The notes: generated by a model from the sequence alone, not told the origin. Positions 28,688-38,894 are shown, numbered from the stretch's first letter. The stretch: 64,000 bases of DNA from Pseudomonas sp. B28(2017) (GCF_002113025.1 NZ_NEJH01000003.1:310001-374000); one strand, 5' to 3'. Numbers and translations are program-made.

Positions 28688-28882
28688 TATTCAGGGCTAG
28701 ACGCTCCTGATACTCAGGTGGTACATTCGGCCCCGCACTGGTTTCTCCATTGCCCCCTGCTAGCCGTCGCCGACGCACTCCTTTTCGAATAAGTACGCGA
28801 TCCTGTCGCCTTCTCCGCGGCGCGGCCTCATTAAGCCAAAAGCTTAATTTCCCCCCTCCATAAATGATTACGTCATTCCTAT
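28688..28882 (+). promoter_or_regulatory. rho leader region
   Basis: The 195-base gap holds no gene. It is rich in C and pyrimidine clusters (for example GGCCCCGCACTGG, TTGCCCCCTGC, TTCCCCCCTCC), and poor in G toward the start codon. Such sequence is what a Rho-loading site looks like, and rho is autogenously attenuated in E. coli; application here is inference. Confidence 0.45.
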
Positions 28883-30142
<1,260 letters not shown>

Positions 30143-30158
30143 GTCGAGCAGGTACAAG

Positions 30159-30182
30159 AAGCCGGGGAAACCCGGCTTTTTG
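30159..30182 (+). terminator. Rho-independent terminator after rho
   Basis: Stem AAGCCGGG with GAAA tetraloop and T run, 16 bases after the rho stop. Confidence 0.9.
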
Positions 30183-30283
30183 CTATCTGATTTTTGATCA
30201 AATGCCAGTTCGTGGTTCTGAATGGAGGGCTTCGGCGCTAAACTGCCAGCCCCCGAACGCCACGGCCAACACGAGGCTCACGC

Positions 30284-31750
30284 ATGCAGTATCGCGACTT
30301 GCGCGACTTTATCAGCGGTCTGGAACAGCGCGGCGAACTCAAGCGCATCCAGATTCCGGTGTCCCCAGTGCTCGAAATGACCGAAGTCTGCGACCGCACC
30401 TTGCGCGCCAAAGGCCCGGCCCTGCTTTTCGAAAAACCTACCGGTTATGACATTCCCGTGCTCGGCAATCTGTTCGGCACCCCCGAGCGCGTCGCGCTGG
30501 GCATGGGCGCCGAAGCGGTCAGCGAGCTGCGCGAGATCGGCAAGCTGCTGGCGTTCCTCAAGGAACCCGAGCCGCCGAAAGGCCTGAAGGATGCCTGGTC
30601 CAAGCTGCCGATCTTCCGCAAGATCATTTCGATGGCGCCGAAAGTCGTCAAGGACGCGGTGTGCCAGGAAGTGGTCATCGAAGGCGACGACGTCGACCTG
30701 GCCATGTTGCCGGTGCAGACCTGCTGGCCGGGCGATGTCGGCCCTCTGATCACCTGGGGTCTGACCGTCACCAAAGGTCCGAACAAGGATCGCCAGAACC
30801 TTGGCATCTATCGTCAGCAAGTGATCGGCCGCAACAAGGTGATCATGCGCTGGCTGAGCCACCGTGGCGGCGCACTGGATTTTCGCGAGTGGTGCGAGAA
30901 GCATCCCGGCCAGCCGTTCCCGGTATCGGTCGCGTTGGGTGCAGACCCGGCGACCATCCTCGGTGCCGTGACCCCGGTGCCCGACAGCCTTTCCGAATAC
31001 GCCTTCGCCGGCCTGTTGCGCGGTAACCGCACTGAGCTGGTGAAGTGCCGCGGCAACGACCTGCAAGTACCGGCCACCGCTGAAATCATCCTCGAAGGCG
31101 TGATCCATCCGGGCGAGATGGCCGATGAAGGCCCGTACGGCGACCACACCGGTTACTACAACGAGGTCGACAGCTTCCCGGTATTCACCGTCGAGCGCAT
31201 CACCCACCGGATCAAACCGATCTATCACAGCACCTACACCGGTCGTCCACCGGATGAGCCGGCGATCCTTGGCGTGGCATTGAACGAAGTGTTCGTGCCG
31301 ATCCTGCAGAAGCAGTTCCCGGAGATCACCGATTTCTATCTGCCGCCCGAAGGTTGCTCGTACCGCATGGCCGTCGTGACCATGAAAAAGTCGTATCCCG
31401 GTCATGCCAAGCGGGTAATGCTCGGTGTCTGGTCGTTTTTGCGACAGTTCATGTACACCAAGTTCGTTATCGTCACCGACGACGATATCAACGCCCGGGA
31501 CTGGAACGACGTGATCTGGGCCATCACCACGCGCATGGACCCCAAGCGCGATACGGTGATGATCGACAACACGCCGATCGACTACCTGGACTTCGCTTCG
31601 CCGGTGTCCGGCCTGGGTTCGAAAATGGGCCTCGATGCCACACATAAATGGCCGGGCGAAACTACCCGCGAGTGGGGCCGGGTCATCGTCAAGGACGATG
31701 CCGTGACCCAGCGGATCGATGCCATCTGGAATCAGTTAGGAATAGATTGA
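30284..31750 (+). CDS. ubiD: 4-hydroxy-3-polyprenylbenzoate decarboxylase
   Basis: Removes the carboxyl group of the polyprenylated ring in ubiquinone synthesis, using prenylated FMN made by UbiX. Protein of 488 residues, family length. Catalytic-region segments [11 protein letters not shown] (with the UbiD E/R/E network) and [19 protein letters not shown] are intact. Directly coupled to the downstream flavin/ferredoxin reductase gene by a one-base overlap. Confidence 0.97.
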   Translation: MQYRDLRDFISGLEQRGELKRIQIPVSPVLEMTEVCDRTLRAKGPALLFEKPTGYDIPVLGNLFGTPERVALGMGAEAVSELREIGKLLAFLKEPEPPKGLKDAWSKLPIFRKIISMAPKVVKDAVCQEVVIEGDDVDLAMLPVQTCWPGDVGPLITWGLTVTKGPNKDRQNLGIYRQQVIGRNKVIMRWLSHRGGALDFREWCEKHPGQPFPVSVALGADPATILGAVTPVPDSLSEYAFAGLLRGNRTELVKCRGNDLQVPATAEIILEGVIHPGEMADEGPYGDHTGYYNEVDSFPVFTVERITHRIKPIYHSTYTGRPPDEPAILGVALNEVFVPILQKQFPEITDFYLPPEGCSYRMAVVTMKKSYPGHAKRVMLGVWSFLRQFMYTKFVIVTDDDINARDWNDVIWAITTRMDPKRDTVMIDNTPIDYLDFASPVSGLGSKMGLDATHKWPGETTREWGRVIVKDDAVTQRIDAIWNQLGID

Positions 31751-32718
31751 TGCGTGTAACCTTGCAGCCCTCCGGAGCAGTGCTTGAGATATTGCCCGGC
31801 GAGCGGATTCTCGATGGCGCGCGACGATTGGGCTACGAATGCCCGCAAAGTTGCCGCAACGGCAATTGCCACGTCTGCGCGGCGCTGCTGGTGGAAGGAC
31901 GGGTCGAGCAGGCTGGCGATGTGCGCGACCATGGCGAGTTCTACACTTGCATAGCGGAGCCGCTGGAAGACTGCATCGTGCTGTGGGATGGCGTGCTCGC
32001 GCTGGGAGAACTGCCGGTGCGCAGCTTGTCGTGTCAGGTCATTGAGTGCAGGGACGTGGGCGGCGACACCTGGCGCGTGCGTCTGCGGGCTCCTGCCGGC
32101 AAACCGCCGCGCTACCACGCTGGTCAGTATCTGATGATCGAACGCGAGAGCGGCGAAAAGTCGGCTTTCTCCCTCGCCTCGGCACCGCATGCGGGGCGAG
32201 ACCTGGAAATCCATGTACTGGCTCGCGAAGCCAGTGCGCTGAGCCTGATCGAACAGCTTCAGCGCAATAGCATGGTGCGGGTCGAGTTGCCGTTTGGCGA
32301 TACCCACCTGGCAGAGTTGCCGGACGGTCCGCTCGTGCTGATCGCCGCCGGCACCGGCATGGGACAGATCCACGGCCTGATCGAACATTGCCGGGCTTCG
32401 GGTTTCAAGCATCCGGTGCACCTGTATTGGGGCGTGCGTCGTCCAGAAGACTTTTATCAAGTCGAGCATTGGGACGAATGGCTGAAATTGTCCAACCTGT
32501 TCCTGCACAAGGTCGTCAGCGATCAATGCGGCTGGAAGGGACGTTGCGGCATGTTGCATGAAGCGGTGTGTGAGGATTTCCCTGATCTCAAGCCGTTGCA
32601 CGTGTACGCCAGTGGTTCTCCGGCCATGGTCTACGGCACACTGGATGCGCTGGTGGAAGCGGGAATGGACGCTCACCAGATGCGCGCCGACGTATTTGCC
32701 TACGCACCTAGATCCTGA
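31750..32718 (+). CDS. Ferredoxin-flavin reductase (CDP-6-deoxyglucoseen reductase family)
   Basis: Protein of 322 residues. N-terminal plant-type [2Fe-2S] domain with ligands C35, C40, C43 and C67; then a ferredoxin-NADP reductase domain with the flavin-binding RYHAGQYLMI and SAFSLAS motifs and the nucleotide site AAGTGMGQIHGLI. Databases usually name it CDP-6-deoxy-delta-3,4-glucoseen reductase, but no deoxysugar genes are nearby. The ATG overlaps the ubiD stop (TGATG), and E. coli has the flavin reductase gene fre beside ubiD, so it may supply reduced flavin or electrons to ubiquinone synthesis (inference). Confidence 0.9.
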   Translation: MRVTLQPSGAVLEILPGERILDGARRLGYECPQSCRNGNCHVCAALLVEGRVEQAGDVRDHGEFYTCIAEPLEDCIVLWDGVLALGELPVRSLSCQVIECRDVGGDTWRVRLRAPAGKPPRYHAGQYLMIERESGEKSAFSLASAPHAGRDLEIHVLAREASALSLIEQLQRNSMVRVELPFGDTHLAELPDGPLVLIAAGTGMGQIHGLIEHCRASGFKHPVHLYWGVRRPEDFYQVEHWDEWLKLSNLFLHKVVSDQCGWKGRCGMLHEAVCEDFPDLKPLHVYASGSPAMVYGTLDALVEAGMDAHQMRADVFAYAPRS

Positions 32719-32733
32719 TCCTGCCCCTCCATA

Positions 32734-32759
32734 CTGTAGGAGCGAGCTCGCTCCTACAG
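32734..32759. repeat. Single perfect REP palindrome
   Basis: Perfect 26-base palindrome with arms CTGTAGGAGCGAG, 15 bases after the reductase stop. Confidence 0.88.
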
Positions 32760-32764
32760 GATTT

Positions 32765-32930
32765 TAGGTTTATAACTCTCTATATAGCCCATCGGTATTT
32801 ATAAAAATTTATAAATGTCGGTAGGTTATATCTCGTTCAAGTGATTAATTAAGAGCTGCGCCAAGGCACTTAAATTACTTGAAAACATATGTGCCTTATT
32901 GTTTCTGCAGTGCGTTCTATTTAGTAACTG
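32765..32930. other. AT-rich intergenic segment upstream of chaC
   Basis: Markedly AT-rich against its GC-rich surroundings. It contains the 20-base palindrome ATTTATAAAAATTTATAAAT (32797-32816) and a second inverted pair AAGGCAC/GTGCCTT (32863-32869 and 32891-32897). No gene seen. Could be a promoter bound by H-NS-like MvaT/MvaU proteins; that is inference. Confidence 0.55.
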
Positions 32931-32961
32931 TTTACCCGCGGGGAGCTGAACGCTATTCGCC

Positions 32962-33630
32962 ATGAGCGCCATCGAATCTGCTTTTTTGAATCTGGCTTAC
33001 CCTCCACGGCTCGATCTGGGGCCGCAGCTCACTCACGAACAATTGCTCAGCTCGATGCAATCGACCATGGCCCGCCATAAGGGTGGGCCGGTGTGGCTGT
33101 TTGCCTACGGGTCGCTGATCTGGCGGCCTGAATGCACAGCGGTTGAACGGGTTCGTGGCCGGGTGCATGGCTACCATCGCGGGTTGTACCTGTGGTCCCA
33201 CGAACATCGCGGCACGCCGGAAATGCCCGGCCTGGTGTTTGGCCTGGATCGCGGCGGTTCTTGCAGCGGTTTCGCCTATCGCTTGCCCGAAGAGCAACTC
33301 GAAGCATCGCTGTACGCACTTTGGCAGCGCGAGATGCCATTTCCGTCCTACCGCCCACACTGGCTTAACTGCCGTCTCGAAGATGGCAGCCAGGTACAGG
33401 CCTTGGGCTTTGTGCTGGAGCGACACTTGCCCAGCTATGCCGGCAACCTGCCGGATCATGTGCTGAGCCACGTGTTCGAAAACGCTTGCGGGCGCTACGG
33501 CACCACTCGCGATTATGTCGAGCAAACCGCCCAGGCCCTGCGCAGCCACGCCATGCCAGACCGGAATCTGGAGGCGCGGCTCAAGCGCTGTAAATCAAAG
33601 GCCGATCAAGCGAGCGCTGCGCGGCCCTGA
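32962..33630 (+). CDS. chaC: Gamma-glutamylcyclotransferase, ChaC type
   Basis: Probably cleaves glutathione to 5-oxoproline and Cys-Gly. Protein of 222 residues. The substrate loop YGSL is at residues 49-52 in [13 protein letters not shown], and the likely catalytic glutamate is E124 in [22 protein letters not shown] and [15 protein letters not shown] are typical of ChaC. The stop region overlaps the convergent glpT by 25 bases. No chaA or chaB nearby. Confidence 0.92.
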   Translation: MSAIESAFLNLAYPPRLDLGPQLTHEQLLSSMQSTMARHKGGPVWLFAYGSLIWRPECTAVERVRGRVHGYHRGLYLWSHEHRGTPEMPGLVFGLDRGGSCSGFAYRLPEEQLEASLYALWQREMPFPSYRPHWLNCRLEDGSQVQALGFVLERHLPSYAGNLPDHVLSHVFENACGRYGTTRDYVEQTAQALRSHAMPDRNLEARLKRCKSKADQASAARP

Positions 33631-34955
33631 CTGGCGATTTGTTTGTGCCGCAGCGTCGGGGCCAGGAAGGCCATTGCCAGCAGGCAGGCGCCGACCAGCA
33701 GCACGAAGCCGCCGTCCCAACCGAAATGGTCCACGGTGTAGCCCATGGCGGCACTGGCCGCGACCGAACCACCCAGGTAACCGAACAGACCGGTAAAGCC
33801 CGCTGCCGTACCCGCAGCTTTCTTCGGAGCCAGTTCCAGCGCCTGCAGGCCGATCAGCATGACCGGGCCGTAGATCAGGAAGCCAATCGAAAGCAACGCG
33901 ATCATGTCGACCATCGGATTGCCGGCCGGGTTGAGCCAGTAAACCAGCGTCGCCACAGTCACCAGCGCCATGAACACCATGCCGGTCAGGCCGCGGTTGC
34001 CACGGAAGATCTTGTCCGACATCCAGCCGCACAGCAGCGTGCCCGGGATACCTGCCCACTCGTAGAAGAAATACGCCCAGGATGTTTTGTCTACGGTGAA
34101 ACCCTTGGCTTCCTTGAGGTAGGTCGGTGCCCAGTCCAGCACGCCGTAGCGCAGCAGATAGACAAACACGTTGGCCAAGGCGATGTACCAGAGCATTTTG
34201 TTGCGCAGCACATATTTGACGAAGATTTCCTTGGCGCTGAATTCCTCTTCGTGGCTGGCGTCGTAGCCTTCCGGGTAGTCGTTCTTGTATTGCTCGATCG
34301 GCGGCAGGCCAACCGATTGCGGGGTGTCGCGCATGGTCACAAAGGCAAACACCGCTACCGCCAGCGCCACGGCTGCCGGCACGTAGAACGCGGCGTGCCA
34401 GTCATTGAACAGGCCCATGCCGATCAGGAACAGCGGGCCGATCAGGCCGCCGCCGACGTTGTGCGCCACGTTCCACACGGACACCACGCCGCCGCGTTCC
34501 TTCTGCGACCACCAGTGCACCATGGTCCGGCCGCTCGGTGGCCAACCCATACCCTGAGCCCAGCCGTTGATGAACAGCAGAATGAACATCATGGTCACGC
34601 TGGACGTCGCCCAAGGCGCGAAACCGAAAATGAACATCACCCCAGCCGAAACCAGCAGGCCGAACGGCAGGAAGAAACGCGGGTTGGAGCGGTCGGACAC
34701 CAGGCCCATCAGAAACTTCGACAGGCCGTAGGCAATCGCAATGGCGGACATCGCCAGGCCCAGCTGGCCACGGGAGTAGCCCTCATCGATCAGGTACGGC
34801 ATGGCCAGGGAGAAGTTCTTGCGCAGCAGGTAGTAACCCGCGTAGCCAAAGAAGATACCGGCGAAGATCTGCCAGCGCAGGCGTCGGTAGGTGCTGTCTA
34901 TTTTTTCTTCAGGCAATGGAGCCTGATGTGCGGCAGGACGAAAGAAAGCAAACAT
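33606..34955 (-). CDS. glpT: Glycerol-3-phosphate transporter, MFS
   Basis: Inner-membrane antiporter taking up glycerol-3-phosphate in exchange for phosphate; also the entry route for fosfomycin. Protein of 449 residues, 12 membrane spans, organophosphate:phosphate antiporter family. The signature [20 protein letters not shown] is at about residues 130-150; [15 protein letters not shown] carries the conserved substrate arginine of span 1. A GlpR-type operator lies 108 bases upstream. No other glp gene is in view. Confidence 0.95.
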   Translation of the reverse strand: MFAFFRPAAHQAPLPEEKIDSTYRRLRWQIFAGIFFGYAGYYLLRKNFSLAMPYLIDEGYSRGQLGLAMSAIAIAYGLSKFLMGLVSDRSNPRFFLPFGLLVSAGVMFIFGFAPWATSSVTMMFILLFINGWAQGMGWPPSGRTMVHWWSQKERGGVVSVWNVAHNVGGGLIGPLFLIGMGLFNDWHAAFYVPAAVALAVAVFAFVTMRDTPQSVGLPPIEQYKNDYPEGYDASHEEEFSAKEIFVKYVLRNKMLWYIALANVFVYLLRYGVLDWAPTYLKEAKGFTVDKTSWAYFFYEWAGIPGTLLCGWMSDKIFRGNRGLTGMVFMALVTVATLVYWLNPAGNPMVDMIALLSIGFLIYGPVMLIGLQALELAPKKAAGTAAGFTGLFGYLGGSVAASAAMGYTVDHFGWDGGFVLLVGACLLAMAFLAPTLRHKQIASQGRAALA

Positions 34956-35062
34956 TCAAGAGCTCCAGATTTCTTGTTTTGACTGCGGATGCGAATATTA
35001 CAGTTTCGTTACCGAAAATAGCACCCGTTCTCATTGGCAAGCAGCGGAAATGTTGGAGATTG

Positions 35063-35082
35063 CATGTTCCTTTATGAACATG
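35063..35082. promoter_or_regulatory. GlpR-type operator upstream of glpT
   Basis: Perfect palindrome CATGTTCCTTTATGAACATG. It matches the E. coli GlpR operator pattern (ATGTTCG, AT-rich centre, CGAACAT) at most positions and lies in the expected place for repression of glpT in the absence of glycerol-3-phosphate. Confidence 0.7.
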
Positions 35083-35121
35083 TCGCTCAGTTATAAATGA
35101 GGGTCGGTATGGGGATGACGG

Positions 35122-35149
35122 AGCCAGGTCGCAGGGCTGCGACCTGGCT
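35122..35149. terminator. Perfect hairpin after the quinone reductase gene
   Basis: Thirteen-base-pair stem AGCCAGGTCGCAG with a two-base loop, starting nine bases beyond the stop of the minus-strand reductase gene. It has no T run on that side, so it is a stem that may stabilise the 3' end rather than a classic terminator. Confidence 0.5.
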
Positions 35150-35158
35150 AGAAAATAA

Positions 35159-36136
35159 TCAGCGAACTTGCACAACAACCTTCCCGACGGCCTTGCGCTG
35201 GCCAAGATCATTGATCGCTTGCGCCGCATTGCCCAGCGGATAGACCTGCGACACCAGTGGCTTCAATTTGCCTTCGGCAAACCAGCCGAACAATTGCTGG
35301 AAGTTCGCGGCATTATCCTGTGGCTGGCGCTGGGCGAAGGAGCCCCAGAACACCCCGAGTACTGCGGCACCCTTGAGTAGCGCGAGGTTCACTGGCAGTT
35401 CGGGAATACGCCCGCTGGCGAAGCCGACCACCAGCAGGCGGCCATTCCAGGCGATGGCGCGGATGGCCTGGTCGAACAGGTCGCCGCCCACCGGGTCGTA
35501 GATCACGTCGGCACCTTGGCCGTCGGTCAGGCGCTTGATTTCGTCCTTGAGGCTGTTTTCGCTGTAGTTGATCAGTTCATCGGCGCCGGCGGCCTTGGCC
35601 ACGGCGAGCTTTTCCGCACTGCTGGCCGCGGCAATCACCCGGGCGCCCATGGCTTTGCCGATTTCCACCGCGGCCAGGCCGACACCGCCGGAGGCACCAA
35701 GCACCAGCAGGGTTTCGCCCGGTTGCAGGTTGCCGCGCTGCTTGAGGGCGTGCATCGAGGTACCGTAGGTCATGCTGAAGGCGGCGGCGGTGTTGAAGTC
35801 CATGGACGGCGGGATCGGCAACACGTTGTAGCCCGGTACGGCGACCTGTTCGGCAAAGCTGCCCCAGCCAGTCAGGGCCATGACCCGGTCACCGACTTTC
35901 AAGTGGCTGACTTTTTCACCCACGGCGCTGACCACGCCTGACGCTTCGCCACCCGGAGAGAACGGGAAGGGCGGCTTGAACTGGTATTTGCCCTCGATGA
36001 TCAACGTGTCGGGGAAATTGACTCCGGCGGCGTGCACATCCAGCAGGATTTCATTCTTCTTCGCGACAGGACTGGCGACGTCTTCCAGCACCAGCGATTC
36101 GGCAGGGCCGAAGGCTTTGCACAGCACGGCTTTCAT
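35159..36136 (-). CDS. NADPH:quinone oxidoreductase family protein
   Basis: Zinc-free medium-chain dehydrogenase of 325 residues. The NADPH fold motif LLVLGASGGVGLAAVEIGKAMGARVIA is at about residues 143-169; the substrate domain contains HAAGVNFPDTLIIEGKYQ, and no zinc-ligand cysteines are seen. QGADVIYDPVGG is typical of the quinone reductase group. Likely handles electrophilic enones or quinones. The start is MKAVLCKAFG; the longer frame upstream has no support. Confidence 0.92.
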   Translation of the reverse strand: MKAVLCKAFGPAESLVLEDVASPVAKKNEILLDVHAAGVNFPDTLIIEGKYQFKPPFPFSPGGEASGVVSAVGEKVSHLKVGDRVMALTGWGSFAEQVAVPGYNVLPIPPSMDFNTAAAFSMTYGTSMHALKQRGNLQPGETLLVLGASGGVGLAAVEIGKAMGARVIAAASSAEKLAVAKAAGADELINYSENSLKDEIKRLTDGQGADVIYDPVGGDLFDQAIRAIAWNGRLLVVGFASGRIPELPVNLALLKGAAVLGVFWGSFAQRQPQDNAANFQQLFGWFAEGKLKPLVSQVYPLGNAAQAINDLGQRKAVGKVVVQVR

Positions 36137-36286
36137 CAGGGCTATTCCTTTGGGAGTGATGGCCGATAAGTGTAGGTGTGTGGGTCGATGGGTCAACGAG
36201 CATGCCCGGCCCTGATAGTCAGCCATAAGCTTGTGCTTGTGCGACGGGTCGTTATGCTAGGCCGCAAACCGGATAAGGAGCGAATT

Positions 36287-36694
36287 GTGAAAGCGTGGAT
36301 CATGTTGTTGCTGGCCCTGTCTCTGCCTGTGGCAGCGGTGGCCGAAGAAACTAAAGAGGATACAGCTCCGAAAGTCAGTTACATCACCCTGAGCCCGCCG
36401 TTCGTGGGTAACTACGGGCTGGACGGCACGCCGAAACTGAAGGTCTACAAGGCCGATGTGGCGTTGCGGGTGACCGGTGACGAGGCTGCCAAGGCAGTGA
36501 AGGCCAATGAACCTCTGATCCGCAATCAATTGGTCGCGCTGTTCGCCCAGCAGACCACCGAGACGATGAACAACGTCGAGGCAAAAGAGAAGCTGCGTCA
36601 GGAGGCGCTGAAACAGACTCAGCAGGTGATGAATGATGAAACCGGGAAACCGGTGGTTGAGGATCTGTTGTTCAACAACCTGATCATTCAGTAA
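36287..36694 (+). CDS. FliL-like exported protein
   Basis: Protein of 135 residues with a GTG start behind AAGGAG. A signal peptide (MKAWIMLLLALSLPVAAVAEE) leads to a short acidic stretch and a domain resembling the periplasmic part of FliL (YITLSPPFVGNYG, ALRVTGDEAAKAVKANEPLIRNQLVALFAQQT). Pseudomonas databases call this the FliL-like homologue of PA5233. No flagellar genes are near, and the membrane anchor looks cleavable, so a flagellar role is doubtful. Confidence 0.82.
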   Translation: MKAWIMLLLALSLPVAAVAEETKEDTAPKVSYITLSPPFVGNYGLDGTPKLKVYKADVALRVTGDEAAKAVKANEPLIRNQLVALFAQQTTETMNNVEAKEKLRQEALKQTQQVMNDETGKPVVEDLLFNNLIIQ

Positions 36695-36720
36695 GGCTTT
36701 CGCTGCTCTTGCGGGCCTCA

Positions 36721-36810
36721 TCGCGAGCAGGCTCGCTCCCACAGTGGATTTATGTTGAAACACAACCTGGTGTTCACCGCAAAACCCTGTGGGAGCGAGC
36801 CTGCTCGCGA
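36721..36810. repeat. REPIN: two inverted REP copies
   Basis: Inverted GTGGGAGCGAGCCTGCTCGCGA pair, 44 bases apart, between the convergent FliL-like and EVE-domain genes. Confidence 0.9.
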
Positions 36811-36836
36811 ATGCATTCTGGCAGGCGCCGAGAAAC

Positions 36837-37289
36837 CTAAGGCTTGAGCGCGATCACCGCCGCCCACTGCTCTTGCGTTACCGGCATCACCGAAAGCCGC
36901 GAACCTTTCTGCACCAACGGCAACTCGGCCAGCGCCGTCTGTTGCTTCAGATAATCCAGCTTCAGCACTCGGGCAAACGTCTCGACATGCGCGACATCGA
37001 TCGCGCTCCAGGCGTTTTTCTCCGGGGTGGCCTTCGGGTCGAAATAATGGCTTTCCGGCTCCAGTGCCGTCGGGTCCGGATAGGCGGCTTCGACAATCCT
37101 GCCGATCCCGGCGATGCCCGGCTCGGGGCAGCTGGAATGATAGAAAAAGAACTCGTCCCCCACCGCCATGGCCCGCAGGAAATTGCGTGCCTGATAGTTG
37201 CGAACCCCGTCCCAGCGCGCTTTGCCGAGCTTTTCCAGCCCTTTGATCGAGAGTTCGTCAGGCTCGGACTTCATCAGCCAATAGGCCAT
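36837..37289 (-). CDS. EVE domain protein (ASCH/PUA-like fold)
   Basis: Protein of 150 residues starting MAYWLMKSEPDELSI, with the EVE hallmarks WDGVRNYQARNFLRAM and FFYHSSCPEPGIAGIG. EVE domains bind modified bases in DNA or RNA. The ATG is behind AAGGAG; the longer frame upstream is rejected. Next to fau and zapA, as in most pseudomonads. Function in housekeeping context unproven. Confidence 0.92.
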   Translation of the reverse strand: MAYWLMKSEPDELSIKGLEKLGKARWDGVRNYQARNFLRAMAVGDEFFFYHSSCPEPGIAGIGRIVEAAYPDPTALEPESHYFDPKATPEKNAWSAIDVAHVETFARVLKLDYLKQQTALAELPLVQKGSRLSVMPVTQEQWAAVIALKP

Positions 37290-37484
37290 GTCTTTTGCTC
37301 CTTGCGTGGTGATTGAGCAGCTTGTCGGCGATTTTATGACAAACCGACAGTCGGTTGACGTCAGCATTTGCGCAGCGGTTCACGTTGTCGCAAAATGCCG
37401 GCCTTTCAAGCTTGACGCTGCTGCACGGCCTGCAAACGGAAACCGCTGCTGTCATCGTGTTGATATGCCTTTGGGGGGCAATCG

Positions 37485-37640
37485 ATGAAACGCAAACCGG
37501 ATTTACTATGGATTTTGGTCATTTTGTTTGGCCTTGGCGTCGTGACCACCGGCTATGCCCAAAGCCTGTGGGCCAACAAGACCGATGTGCCGGTCGAGCT
37601 CGCCCAATTGCAGCAACAGTCGACAGCCTTCAAGCGCTGA
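37485..37640 (+). CDS. Small single-span membrane protein
   Basis: Reading frame of 51 codons starting MKRKPDLLWILVILFGLGVV with a G-rich ribosome site (GGGGGG) eight bases upstream, ending in TGA. Two lysines and an arginine, then one hydrophobic span (about residues 8-25), then a polar tail rich in glutamine. The pattern is that of a genuine small inner-membrane protein with the tail outside. Function unknown; it lies between two minus-strand genes and is itself on the plus strand. Confidence 0.7.
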   Translation: MKRKPDLLWILVILFGLGVVTTGYAQSLWANKTDVPVELAQLQQQSTAFKR

Positions 37641-37675
37641 TCCTGTTGCCATGGCGCCACTGATCGAAGTGGTGC

Positions 37676-38281
37676 CTACCCTGCGTAATACCAGGCCTTG
37701 TCTGTCACCGTTCCTTGCAGCGGCACATCCCAGCTCGCCTGAGCCAATCGCTCCACCTTCTGACATTCATGGGCAAGCCCCAACAGCGTAGGCTTGCGCC
37801 AGTCTTGCCGTCGCGCCAGGTAGGCCAGGCTCCGATCGTAGAAGCCACCCCCCATCCCCAGGCGTCCGCCGACATCGTCAAAACCCACCAATGGCAACAG
37901 CACCAGGTCCAGCGCCCAGATTCTGCGCTGCCGGGCGAGGTTGGCCCGTGGTTCGAGGATGCGAAAGCGGTTGGGTTTGAGTTTTTCTCCGGGCCGGATG
38001 CGCTGGAACACCATTTTGGTTCGCGGCCAGGCACTCAGCACCGGCAGGTAGGTGGCCTTGCCCCGGCGCTGTGCGGCACGCAGCAACAGGCGCGGATCAA
38101 TTTCACCGTCGGTCGGAAGATAGAGCGAGATGTGTCTGGCGCGGCGGAACAGCGGTTGCTGGGCCAGTTGCTTGTACAGCCCGCGAGCGGCCTGGCGCTG
38201 CTGGCTCGGCGTCAGTGCGCGGCGGGCGTTGCGCAGCATGCGTCGAAGTTGCGGGCGGGGAAGCAGCGCAGGTTCGGTCAT
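37676..38281 (-). CDS. fau: 5-formyltetrahydrofolate cyclo-ligase
   Basis: Converts 5-formyltetrahydrofolate to 5,10-methenyltetrahydrofolate with ATP. Protein of 201 residues. The family motif GGRLGMGGGFYDRSLAYL is near residue 140, and the N-terminal basic segment RRMLRNARRAL binds ATP phosphate. Lies downstream of 6S RNA, the arrangement known from E. coli (ssrS-ygfA). Separated from it by a terminator, so it may be read only by leak-through or from its own promoter. Confidence 0.95.
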   Translation of the reverse strand: MTEPALLPRPQLRRMLRNARRALTPSQQRQAARGLYKQLAQQPLFRRARHISLYLPTDGEIDPRLLLRAAQRRGKATYLPVLSAWPRTKMVFQRIRPGEKLKPNRFRILEPRANLARQRRIWALDLVLLPLVGFDDVGGRLGMGGGFYDRSLAYLARRQDWRKPTLLGLAHECQKVERLAQASWDVPLQGTVTDKAWYYAG

Positions 38282-38323
38282 GGATTCGGGCTTCGGCAGG
38301 ACGGATATGCAAAGCGTACCCGT

Positions 38324-38358
38324 AAAAACGCCGATGCCGGTATTTAAACCGGCATCGG
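38324..38358 (-). terminator. Rho-independent terminator after 6S RNA
   Basis: On the minus strand a ten-base-pair stem (CCGATGCCGG and complement, AT-rich loop) is followed by CGTTTTT. It sits immediately past the 6S RNA 3' end and before fau. Confidence 0.85.
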
Positions 38359-38360
38359 AC

Positions 38361-38554
38361 TGGAATCAGGCTCCCCGAATGTGTCGCTGTCGACTTAGCC
38401 CTTGAACCCGAAAGTTCAAGGTGGAAGATGCAGTAGGCTTTAAGGCTTTCCGTCTAGCGGACATGCACACCAGCCCAACGTGCAACCTCCAGGGTATAGC
38501 AAATCGGCTCAGGGACATCGCCAACTGGCAAGCACCCCAGGGAGTGATTCGAGT
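38361..38554 (-). ncRNA. ssrS: 6S RNA
   Basis: Small RNA that binds sigma-70 RNA polymerase by mimicking an open promoter. Minus strand, about 190 bases, ends approximate. Recognised by blocks shared with E. coli 6S: GAGCCGATTTG...ATACC, GTGCATGTCCG, AGCCTTAAA, CACCTTGAAC...GGTTCAAGGG. The 5' part GAATCACTCCC pairs with the 3' part GGGGAGCCTGATTC to form the closing stem. Located between zapA and fau, the conserved place. Confidence 0.88.
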
Positions 38555-38576
38555 ATACCTCAAGCCGTCGCGCGAA

Positions 38577-38894
38577 TCAGCCTTTGGTGACGTCCGGATC
38601 GGTGGCAAGCACCAGATCGACGCGATCGAGCAGATCGCGAACCTGCTCACGAGTCGATCCGCTGACCTGTACATCCGGGCGATCTTCCTTGTGCAACAGA
38701 TCGTGGGTGATGTTCAGCGCAGCCATCACGGCGATACGGTCGGCGCCGATGACTTTGCCGCTGCTGCGGATTTCGCGCATCTTGCCGTCCAGATAACGGG
38801 CGGCGCTGATCAGGTTGCTGCGCTCTTCCTGAGGGCAGATGATCGAATACTCTTTGTCGAGGATCTGCACGGTGACGCTATTGCTTGAACTCAT
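38577..38894 (-). CDS. zapA: Cell division protein ZapA
   Basis: Promotes FtsZ bundling at the division ring. Protein of 105 residues: globular head with VQILDKEYSIICPQEERSNLISAARYLDGKM (the conserved tyrosine and arginine face), then a C-terminal coiled coil of about 40 residues. Overlaps the upstream ZapB-like gene by four bases. 6S RNA begins 22 bases downstream. Confidence 0.95.
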   Translation of the reverse strand: MSSSNSVTVQILDKEYSIICPQEERSNLISAARYLDGKMREIRSSGKVIGADRIAVMAALNITHDLLHKEDRPDVQVSGSTREQVRDLLDRVDLVLATDPDVTKG

